38,044 nucleotides of DNA, from positions 1 to 38,044 of the forward strand of contig JANOWJ010000202.1 of the NCBI GenBank assembly GCA_031417835.1. Reading direction: 5' to 3'. Below are positions 31,893-38,044 of this stretch, in pieces (within the stretch, counting starts at the first letter, position 1; every line of letters begins with the position of its first letter). The DNA is from JADJLQ01 sp031417835. Lineage in GTDB: Bacteria > Bacteroidota > Bacteroidia > Chitinophagales > Saprospiraceae. The translations under genes were made by a program, and so were the position numbers. The notes under the pieces are model-generated. The model had not been told where the DNA came from. It worked only from the letters and a program-made list of their open reading frames with translations, and did not search any database.

Positions 31893-32844
31893 TGTTTTAT
31901 TGGGTGTGTTTATGATTACCACGTTGGTCACTGGCCAGGAAAGTAGTCAATATTCATTATATATGAATCATAAGTATGCGCTTAATCCAGCCTACGCCGG
32001 CTTGGAGTCTACCTTAAGCATTACGACCGGATTCAGGTCCCAGTGGCAAGAGTTGCCTGGATCGCCGACCAGCAAAATTGTCCACGCGCATATGCCTTTG
32101 TATTACTTAAAAGGGGCCGGTGGTATCAAGATAGAACAAGAGTCTTTTGGAATCGAAAACAATGTCCGAGTTTCGGCTTCCTACAATTATGTTTATGAAA
32201 GTCCTATTGGCTTGTTTTCGGCAGGACTTGGGCTTGGATTTATTCATAAATCCCTGGATGGCTCCTTACTCAGGACGCCTCAAGGTAAATACGAAGGCGG
32301 TATCCTGTTTCATCAAGATGATATTCTATTCGAAAATACTTTAAGTGGTTTAACTCCGCAAATTATAGCTGGATTGTATTTTGCACAAGACAAGTTGGAA
32401 ATTGGTCTGGCGGTAGAAAACATTCACTCACCTACGATTCGATATAATCATGGCAAAACCAGTTATCACATTGGCCCTCGCATCAATCTGAATGGTGAGT
32501 ACAAAATTGAACTCGCTGAGTTAATCCTGTTGACCCCTTCGGTCCTGCTTAAATCGGACTTTCAAAATGTGCAACTCGATCTGTCAGCCATGGCAGAGAT
32601 CAACAACAAAGTTTTTGCAGGTTTAGGGCTCCGGGGCTACTCTGGTACCACTTTTGACGCCATTTCGGTGTTTGGAGGTTTAAAAATTAATGAAAACATA
32701 AAAATTTTTTATGGCCTTGATTTTACCATTTCCAGCCTTAATACAGCCCATCAGGGCACACATGAATTGGTGCTTAATTACAATCTCAATAAAAAAATTG
32801 GTGCCATCGAGAGAGAACCCATATTATTCAATCCCAGATATTAA
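31879..32844 (+). CDS. PorP/SprF-family type IX secretion outer membrane protein
   Basis: A 321-residue barrel protein with a signal peptide (cleavage near VTGQ). It has the PorP/SprF opening QYSLYMNHKYALNPAYAGLE, ITTGFRSQWQELPGSP, then KIEQESFGIEN and repeated strands to the C-terminus. PorP/SprF proteins dock cell-surface proteins delivered by type IX secretion, and a copy often precedes gldKLMN as here, which suggests the core-system copy. The ATG lies 14 bases inside the DUF255 gene, so the two are coupled. A 207-base gap with a candidate promoter separates it from gldK. Confidence 0.9.
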   Translation: MKFYSVLLGVFMITTLVTGQESSQYSLYMNHKYALNPAYAGLESTLSITTGFRSQWQELPGSPTSKIVHAHMPLYYLKGAGGIKIEQESFGIENNVRVSASYNYVYESPIGLFSAGLGLGFIHKSLDGSLLRTPQGKYEGGILFHQDDILFENTLSGLTPQIIAGLYFAQDKLEIGLAVENIHSPTIRYNHGKTSYHIGPRINLNGEYKIELAELILLTPSVLLKSDFQNVQLDLSAMAEINNKVFAGLGLRGYSGTTFDAISVFGGLKINENIKIFYGLDFTISSLNTAHQGTHELVLNYNLNKKIGAIEREPILFNPRY

Positions 32845-33003
32845 AATAATAATTTTTTAACTAAAGTTTAATGCTGTTGGGCACGATTTATGTAATTTGA
32901 TATCGACCTCAGCGTTATAACTGAAACTTTGAGATCAGCACTATGTTTGTTGCCAAAATGAGAAAGTGAGTCTTTTTTTATAAACAATTAGAAAACAACG
33001 AAC

Positions 33004-33011
33004 TATCTTTA
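33004..33011 (+). promoter_or_regulatory. Candidate -7 promoter element for the gldKLMN operon
   Basis: TATCTTTA, one mismatch from TAnnTTTG, lies 40 bases before the gldK ATG and is followed by CGCGC. The rest of the 207-base gap (32845-33051) is AT-rich with no clear terminator. Confidence 0.35.
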
Positions 33012-33051
33012 CGCGCATTTTTATTTGAGCCAAAAATTGAAAAAGAACGAC

Positions 33052-34293
33052 ATGAAAAGAAAAGCCTTTCAATGGAGTGTAAGTACTCTATTTCTATTGG
33101 TTTTGGGTGCTTGCGGTGGAAACAAGCAGTCTGGTTATTTGACGGGTGTACAAGATAGACCTAAATGGAAGGGCATCAATCCTTTTGGTATGGTTTATAT
33201 CCCATCCGGAACCTTGCATACCGGTCAAAGTGATCAGGATATTTTTAGTGCATATATTCAAAAACCTAAAGCGATCTCCATTTCAGGGTTTTATATGGAC
33301 GATACCGAAATTACCAACAATGAGTATCGAGAATTTGTAGAATATGTGAAAGACTCCCTAGCGCACACCTTGATGGGTGATATCATCGAAAATGAAGATG
33401 GAAGCACTTCAATCGATTGGGAATTAGAAATCGATTGGACCATGGAGGAATTAAGTGAATTATTTTACCAAGGAGATGAAAAACTCACAGATGGTGAAAT
33501 CGATGTTCGTAAATTGATTTACACGCACAGTTGGTTTGATCTTCGCGGTGCTGCAGGTGCCAAAAGAGGAACGCCACGGAAAAGTTTTATCCGAAAAGAA
33601 TCTACAGCGATTTATCCTGATACGCTAGCGTGGATCAGAGATTTTGCCTATTCCTATAACGATCCTATGGCTCGTAATTATTTTTGGCATCCGGCTTATG
33701 ATGATTATCCGGTCGTCGGAGTCAATTGGCCGATGGCTAATGCATTTAGTAATTGGCGTACATCCATGTGGAATAAAAATAGACCTGATGAGATCAACTC
33801 CGAAGGTTTCCGATTACCTACAGAGTATGAATGGGAATATGCAGCCAGAGGTAAAAAAGAACTTGCTCCATTTCCATGGGGAGGTTATTATATCAGAAAC
33901 ACTAAAGGTTGTTTGTTGGCCAATTTCAAACCAGGTCGAGGCAATTATCCCGAAGATGGTGGCCAATATACAGTAGAAGTACATTCTTATTTTCCAAATG
34001 AATATGGATTGTTTAATATGGCCGGTAATGCCGCAGAATGGACGATCACAGCCTATTTTGACAATGCAAATAATTTTACACACGATATGAATCCAGATAT
34101 CAAATATGAAGCTAAACCTGAAGATCCTGAAGTGTACAAACGCAAAGTCATCCGCGGTGGTTCTTGGAAGGATATCTCATATTATCTCCAGAATGGTACC
34201 CGGACTTACGAATATCAGGATACCACTAAGTCTTATGTAGGATTTAGAAATGTTCTGACCTTCCTTGGTCGTTCTATAAACGACTTTAAATAG
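33052..34293 (+). CDS. gldK: Type IX secretion lipoprotein GldK
   Basis: A 413-residue outer membrane lipoprotein, start at the ATG at 33052 (MKRKAFQW); a TTG 27 bases upstream is not needed. The lipobox LGAC gives Cys21. The body is a formylglycine-generating-enzyme-like (SUMF1) domain: FGMVYIPSGTLHTGQ, GFYMDDTEITNNEYREFVEY, YPVVGVNWPMANAFSNWR, GFRLPTEYEWEYAARG, NEYGLFNMAGNAAEWT, KVIRGGSWKD and YVGFRNV. GldK/PorK with GldN/PorN forms the ring of the type IX secretion system under the outer membrane. An extra acidic stretch (about 100-150) interrupts the SUMF1 fold, as usual in GldK. First gene of gldKLMN. Confidence 0.96.
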   Translation: MKRKAFQWSVSTLFLLVLGACGGNKQSGYLTGVQDRPKWKGINPFGMVYIPSGTLHTGQSDQDIFSAYIQKPKAISISGFYMDDTEITNNEYREFVEYVKDSLAHTLMGDIIENEDGSTSIDWELEIDWTMEELSELFYQGDEKLTDGEIDVRKLIYTHSWFDLRGAAGAKRGTPRKSFIRKESTAIYPDTLAWIRDFAYSYNDPMARNYFWHPAYDDYPVVGVNWPMANAFSNWRTSMWNKNRPDEINSEGFRLPTEYEWEYAARGKKELAPFPWGGYYIRNTKGCLLANFKPGRGNYPEDGGQYTVEVHSYFPNEYGLFNMAGNAAEWTITAYFDNANNFTHDMNPDIKYEAKPEDPEVYKRKVIRGGSWKDISYYLQNGTRTYEYQDTTKSYVGFRNVLTFLGRSINDFK

Positions 34294-34409
34294 GATGGGA
34301 TTGGAAGGGAATTGCGCTGACGCAACCAATTTTTACACATTTTATTTTATCGACTATTCTCACTCTATTTAATTAATATTCAACTAATTAATCTAATATT
34401 TTTTTTCTT

Positions 34410-35351
34410 ATGGCAACTTGGTATAAAACAACTCAATTCAAATACCTTAAAAACTTTGTAATCGGTGTCGGAGCTTCGTTAGTTATGATTGGAGCACTCT
34501 TCAAAATCGAGAGCCTTCCGTATGCAAGCGAATTTCTCATGGTTGGACTGATTACTGAGGCACTTCTGTTTTTAATGTTAGGGCTTTTACCTCCTGAAAA
34601 AGATTATTATTGGGAAAAATTATATCCCGGCATCGAAGATTATCATGCCGATGTGCCTGCCATATTGCCCGGGGTCGGAGCGATCGACGCTAAAAATAAA
34701 AAAGCAACTCGGCCTTTGGATGGCGAAGTCGTAGAATCCCAACTTGGTGGCATGCTGACTGAACTTCAAGGCATGAGTAAAAGTATGGGGTCGTTAAAAG
34801 CTCTTCAGGAAGTTGATTTTAGCAAAACAAAAGATCAATTAAAATCTGTGGGTGATTTTTATAGTAAAATGAATGAAGCGTTCATGGCCCTCCAAGGATC
34901 AGTGGAAGATGCAAAAAAGACTCAACAAGAACTTGGCATATTGTCCAAGAGTTTGAGTACCATGAATGGTTCTTATGCTAAAATGAATGAAGCATTTGGA
35001 TCTATGCAAGCATCAGCGGATGACGCTAAAAAGACTCAACATGAGCTTGGTGTATTATCTAAGAGTCTGAATTCTATGAATGGATCTTATTCAAAAATGA
35101 ATGAAGCATTTGGATCTATGCAAGCGTCAGCTGATGACGCTAAAAAGACCCAACATGAATTGGGTACATTATCCAAAAGCCTAGCTGCTATGAATGGCAC
35201 GTATGGTAAAATGAATGAGGCGTTTCATTCATTGCAAAGCTCAGCAGATGATGCTAAGCGTACTCAGGACCAATTGCATGCTTTGGCTCAGAATCTTGCT
35301 TCTATGAATAAAGTGTATGGAAATATGCTTTCCGCGATGAGTACCAAATAA
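34410..35351 (+). CDS. gldL: Type IX secretion motor protein GldL with long repeat tail
   Basis: A 313-residue inner membrane protein, the stator-like part of the GldL/GldM proton motor. Two helices lie at about 14-33 and 40-60. Glu50 in GLITEALLFLMLGLLPPEKDYYW corresponds to the motor glutamate (Glu49 in Flavobacterium johnsoniae GldL). KNFVIGVGASLVMIGALFKI is the first helix. From residue 151 the cytoplasmic tail consists of four 38-residue tandem repeats plus a short partial fifth. F. johnsoniae GldL is about 215 residues, so this one is roughly 100 longer. The 116-base gap before it is AT-rich. Confidence 0.96.
   Translation: MATWYKTTQFKYLKNFVIGVGASLVMIGALFKIESLPYASEFLMVGLITEALLFLMLGLLPPEKDYYWEKLYPGIEDYHADVPAILPGVGAIDAKNKKATRPLDGEVVESQLGGMLTELQGMSKSMGSLKALQEVDFSKTKDQLKSVGDFYSKMNEAFMALQGSVEDAKKTQQELGILSKSLSTMNGSYAKMNEAFGSMQASADDAKKTQHELGVLSKSLNSMNGSYSKMNEAFGSMQASADDAKKTQHELGTLSKSLAAMNGTYGKMNEAFHSLQSSADDAKRTQDQLHALAQNLASMNKVYGNMLSAMSTK
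34860..35351 (+). repeat. Four in-frame 114-bp tandem repeats in gldL, plus a partial fifth
   Basis: Units begin at 34860, 34974, 35088 and 35202, each exactly 114 bases, with a 36-base partial from 35316. Each encodes Y-x-K-M-N-E-A-F then S/A-x-Q-x-S, D-A-K-K/R-T-Q, a Leu-rich stretch and S-M-N-G-S/T. By hand count units 2 and 3 match at about 94 of 114 bases, and unit 1 and 4 are more divergent. The unit of 38 residues is not a multiple of seven, so a simple coiled coil would be interrupted once per repeat. Confidence 0.92.
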
Positions 35352-35406
35352 AGTTAACACGTTAATTTTTTTACAAACAAATATTTTAAGCCAATATAAC
35401 TGAGTC

Positions 35407-36975
35407 ATGTCTATACCAAAGGAGCCGCGGCAATTGATGATCAACCTGATGTATCTGGTCCTCACCGCTTTGTTAGCACTCAACGTATCTGCAGAGATCT
35501 TCAATGCTTTTAGAGTGGTCACAGATGGCCTCAAAAAGAGTAATATAGTATTGGACGAATCCAATACCAAAATACCCGGAGAAGTTGATAAATTAGCTAG
35601 GAAGGATGAAGTAAAATTACGGACCTATGCAGACCGGGCCAATCCTGCGAGAGCCATCAGCAAAGAATTTACGGAGTATATTCAACAGATTCTTGATACG
35701 ATGGTCAACGAAACCGGCGGTTATGAGACGGTTACTAATACTGGAGTTACGCATCTCAAAGGCGAAAAAAACAAGGATGTCACTACGCGTCTATTGGTCG
35801 GAAAGGACCCAAAAACGAATAGCGGTATAGGCGCCGAAATTGAAAAAAATATTGAAGCGACCAAAGCTAAATTTTTAGAGCTCATCGATACGGCAGATCG
35901 GGCTGATTTTTTAAATAAAATTTCTATGCGCGTGGATACTGCATGGAAAGCGACCAGAAAGAAAAACTGGGCACATTATAACTTTTATCAAATGCCACTC
36001 GGTGCAACTTTACCGATACTCAATAAACTGCAAAATGATGCAAAGAGCACGGAGTCTGCAGTATTAAATTACTTAATGGGTAAAGTAGGCGGTGAGGATA
36101 TCAAGTTTGATAAATACCAGGTAGTATCTGCCCCAAAAAAGAGCTACATCATCAATGGTGAAAAATATGAGTCCGACCTGTATCTAAGCGCATCTTCTTC
36201 CAATGTGGGTACTAATATGTCTGCTCAGGTCAATGGGGCAAGTATACCTGTCATAGGTGGAGTAGCTAAATATTCTATTGTACCCAGTGGAGTGGGACTT
36301 AAAAAGTATACTGCACGATTTTCAGTGGTCAATCCGGTCACCGGACAAACCACAACCTCAGAAGGCGAATTTGAATATGAAGTGGGTGAACGTTCTGTTA
36401 CTGTCTCTGCATCGAAAATGAATGTATTGTATAAAGGTGTCGATAATCCGATTGAAGTATCTGCAGCCGGTATCTCCAGCAATCAAATCAATGTCTCTTT
36501 TGACGGACCAGGTACGATTAAAAGAAATTCTGATGGCACGTACACCGTCAATCTTCAAAATGCGGCAAGACATGGTACTAAAGGTACCGTCATCGTAAGT
36601 GCCGGTGGTGCAGGAGGTACTAGAAAAGAATTTAGAATCAAGGCTATACCTGACCCTATACCAAGATTAGGCGGGGTCAAAACAAACAAATTGGGCAATG
36701 GAGAATTTAAAGCCCAGCTCGGTGTGGCAGCTATATTAGAAAATTTTGACTTCGATGCCAAATGTGATATTGTAGGATTTAATTTAATCCGTACTGCCAA
36801 AGGTGAAGACCTTATGGAAGTAGTGAACGCCGGAGCTAGATTTGGTGGTGAAGCTGCAAGAATCATAGGTATGGCAAGACCGGGCAATACCTACGTGTTT
36901 ACAAATATTAGGACTAAATGTCCCGGCGACGAGATTTCAAGGCCCCTAAGTGATATTTTTATTCAAATTCAATAA
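35407..36975 (+). CDS. gldM: Type IX secretion motor protein GldM
   Basis: A 522-residue protein with one N-terminal transmembrane helix (LMINLMYLVLTALLALNVSAEIF, about residues 11-33) and a large periplasmic part. The opening MSIPKEPRQLMINLMYLVL is typical of GldM/PorM. The periplasmic region has a helical domain (about 40-220), followed by beta domains (SYIINGEKYESDLYLSASSS, GTMSAQVNG-like strands, GVKTNKLGNGEF) that carry motion from the GldL motor to the GldK/GldN ring. It lies 55 bases after gldL in the operon. Length is normal for the family. Confidence 0.96.
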   Translation: MSIPKEPRQLMINLMYLVLTALLALNVSAEIFNAFRVVTDGLKKSNIVLDESNTKIPGEVDKLARKDEVKLRTYADRANPARAISKEFTEYIQQILDTMVNETGGYETVTNTGVTHLKGEKNKDVTTRLLVGKDPKTNSGIGAEIEKNIEATKAKFLELIDTADRADFLNKISMRVDTAWKATRKKNWAHYNFYQMPLGATLPILNKLQNDAKSTESAVLNYLMGKVGGEDIKFDKYQVVSAPKKSYIINGEKYESDLYLSASSSNVGTNMSAQVNGASIPVIGGVAKYSIVPSGVGLKKYTARFSVVNPVTGQTTTSEGEFEYEVGERSVTVSASKMNVLYKGVDNPIEVSAAGISSNQINVSFDGPGTIKRNSDGTYTVNLQNAARHGTKGTVIVSAGGAGGTRKEFRIKAIPDPIPRLGGVKTNKLGNGEFKAQLGVAAILENFDFDAKCDIVGFNLIRTAKGEDLMEVVNAGARFGGEAARIIGMARPGNTYVFTNIRTKCPGDEISRPLSDIFIQIQ

Positions 36976-36981
36976 TCTGAC

Positions 36982-37836
36982 ATGATGAAAACGGTAAAAT
37001 TGATTTTAGGCATTTTCCTTGCCTCTTTTTCTGGCCTGGTAGCCCAGCGACCTGAAAACGTAATTACCGAGTCCAGCGAGCCTGGGGATAGCAGCATATT
37101 TATGGATGACATTGTAGTCCGTCGGACGATCTTGGACCAACGGGTATTGCCATGGGAGCCGCTGCGAGAGGCTGATATTCCGTGGGAAAAAAGAGTATGG
37201 CAAGTCATCGATGTCAGAGAGAAAATCAATCAGGCTTTTATATATCCTAAGGCCCCATTATTCACACTCTTGCATAATGCAGCTAGCACCGGATTAGTGG
37301 CGGCATTTAAAGATGAAGATTTTAAACAATTGATTCCGACCGCAGAGCTAGAAGGTATGCTCCTGAGAGTAGACAGTACTCAAGTCATGGATCCTGAAAC
37401 CTTCGAGACGAAAGTGGCAATCACTAAGAGTGAAGTGGGAATACAAGATATTAAGTACTTCAGAATTAAAGAGTTATGGTTTTTTGACCGGGAATCATCC
37501 AGAATGAAAGTGAGAATTCTTGGAATAGCTCCAGTCCGTGAACGGATTATAGGGGGTAAGGCTGAAGATCAACCGATGTATTGGTTGTACTATGCTCAGA
37601 TAAGAGAGATTCTGGCTAGACAACGCGCCTACAATGACTTTAATGATGCTGCTCCGATTAGCTGGGATGATGTTTTCGAAATGAGACGGTTTTCTAGCTA
37701 TATTTATAAAGAAACGAATGTTCAGGACCTTAGGTTGAAAGACTATTTTCCTGAAGATGGCTTAGCTCGATTACGCGAAAGCGAAAAAATCAAAAACAAA
37801 CTTTTCAATTTTGAGCATGATCTTTGGGAATATTGA
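36982..37836 (+). CDS. gldN: Type IX secretion protein GldN
   Basis: A 284-residue periplasmic protein with a signal peptide (ASFSGLVAQ). The GldN/PorN core is visible: DDIVVRRTILDQRVLPWEPLREADIPWEKRVWQVIDVREKINQAF in parts, NAASTGLVAAFKD, YFRIKELWFFDRESSRMKVRILGIAPV and a C-terminal ISWDDVFEMRRFSSYIYKE. GldN and GldK form the ring under the outer membrane. Two ATG codons in tandem (36982 and 36985) start it, 6 bases after gldM. It closes the gldKLMN operon and is followed by a terminator. Confidence 0.95.
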   Translation: MMKTVKLILGIFLASFSGLVAQRPENVITESSEPGDSSIFMDDIVVRRTILDQRVLPWEPLREADIPWEKRVWQVIDVREKINQAFIYPKAPLFTLLHNAASTGLVAAFKDEDFKQLIPTAELEGMLLRVDSTQVMDPETFETKVAITKSEVGIQDIKYFRIKELWFFDRESSRMKVRILGIAPVRERIIGGKAEDQPMYWLYYAQIREILARQRAYNDFNDAAPISWDDVFEMRRFSSYIYKETNVQDLRLKDYFPEDGLARLRESEKIKNKLFNFEHDLWEY

Positions 37837-37860
37837 TTGACTCAAAATCAACGTATACTA

Positions 37861-37893
37861 AAGCCGATTCAACGTGTTGAAATCGGCTTTTTT
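37861..37893 (+). terminator. Rho-independent terminator after gldN
   Basis: AAGCCGATT (37861-37869) pairs with AATCGGCTT (37881-37889); an inner CAAC/GTTG extends the stem with one bulged A and a GT loop. Six T follow (37888-37893). It lies 24 bases after the gldN stop and 4 bases before the stop of the convergent aldehyde dehydrogenase gene. Confidence 0.9.
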
Positions 37894-37897
37894 AATG

Positions 37898-38044
37898 TTA
37901 TAGCTCAAATTTGATGCCTTGGGCTAGAGGCAATACGGTTGAATAATTGATGGTATTCGTTTGTCTTCTCATATAAGCTTTCCAGGCATCGGAGCCGCTC
38001 TCTCTGCCTCCGCCGGTTTCTTTTTCGCCTCCGAAAGCTCCACC
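37898..38044 (-). CDS. Aldehyde dehydrogenase, C-terminal fragment (continues beyond window)
   Basis: I translated the last bases by hand. The minus strand is open from the window edge to a TAA at 37898-37900, giving 48 residues: it begins GGAFGGEKETGGGRESGSDA and ends NYSTVLPLAQGIKFEL. The FGGEKETGGGRESGSDAWK pattern and the TINYS...LPLAQGIKF end are those of ALDH7-type aldehyde dehydrogenases (alpha-aminoadipic semialdehyde/antiquitin-like), NAD-dependent enzymes often acting in lysine breakdown. The catalytic residues lie outside the window. It converges on gldN. Confidence 0.88.
   Translation of the reverse strand, partial: GGAFGGEKETGGGRESGSDAWKAYMRRQTNTINYSTVLPLAQGIKFEL

Noticed and set aside
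1..38044. Prophage, transposon, CRISPR, tRNA or defence island
   Set aside because: No transposase, integrase, phage structural gene, direct-repeat array or cloverleaf was found. The only tandem repeats are inside gldL and are protein-coding.

Overview
The window looks like chromosomal DNA of a Bacteroidota bacterium, probably from the Saprospiria/Chitinophaga side of the phylum. That placement is an inference from gene content, not a phylogenetic test. The evidence is a complete type IX secretion/gliding core (porP/sprF-like, gldK, gldL, gldM, gldN), a PorT-like barrel, many lipoproteins, almost no Shine-Dalgarno sequences, and repeated matches to the Bacteroidota -7 promoter element TAnnTTTG. 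I see no tRNA, rRNA, CRISPR array, transposase or phage gene. No gene-free stretch exceeds 300 bases.

Layout. (a) 1-8.5 kb: a block of exported catabolic proteins. A minus-strand pair encodes a SelA-like PLP enzyme with a Tat-type signal and an amidohydrolase with a signal peptide (cut by the left edge). Two tandem plus-strand cytochrome c/PQQ sugar dehydrogenase-like proteins follow, then a convergent PQQ dehydrogenase with an internal cytochrome c. (b) 8.7-13.8 kb: serC, a YgjP-like metalloprotease, a sodium:solute symporter coupled to murQ (peptidoglycan sugar recycling), and a rhomboid protease. (c) 13.8-20.3 kb: pfkA with an unknown partner gene, tdk, purH, coaX, an outer membrane protein and thioredoxin. 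(d) 20.4-25.5 kb: an FKBP lipoprotein with a strong terminator, a DHFR/RibD-like gene between two terminators, serA-like, a small coiled-coil membrane protein and recG. (e) 25.7-29.8 kb: rbfA, an orphan metal-ABC permease fused to a DtxR/MntR-type regulator, a lipoprotein/beta-barrel pair, and a small conserved gene coupled to a PhnP-like MBL hydrolase. (f) 29.9-37.9 kb: a thioredoxin-domain DUF255 protein overlapping porP/sprF, then gldKLMN, closed by a terminator. The last bases hold the C-terminus of an aldehyde dehydrogenase on the minus strand.

The most unusual points are the exported PLP enzyme/amidohydrolase pair beside three haem-linked quinoproteins without visible pqq genes, the orphan permease-regulator fusion in which the DtxR Cys102 position is Glu, a GldL lengthened by four exact-length 38-residue repeats, and a probably leaderless tdk. 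No clearly new defence or mobile system is visible. Most of the window is core metabolism and secretion. All residue positions and motif matches were counted by hand; no database search was possible.
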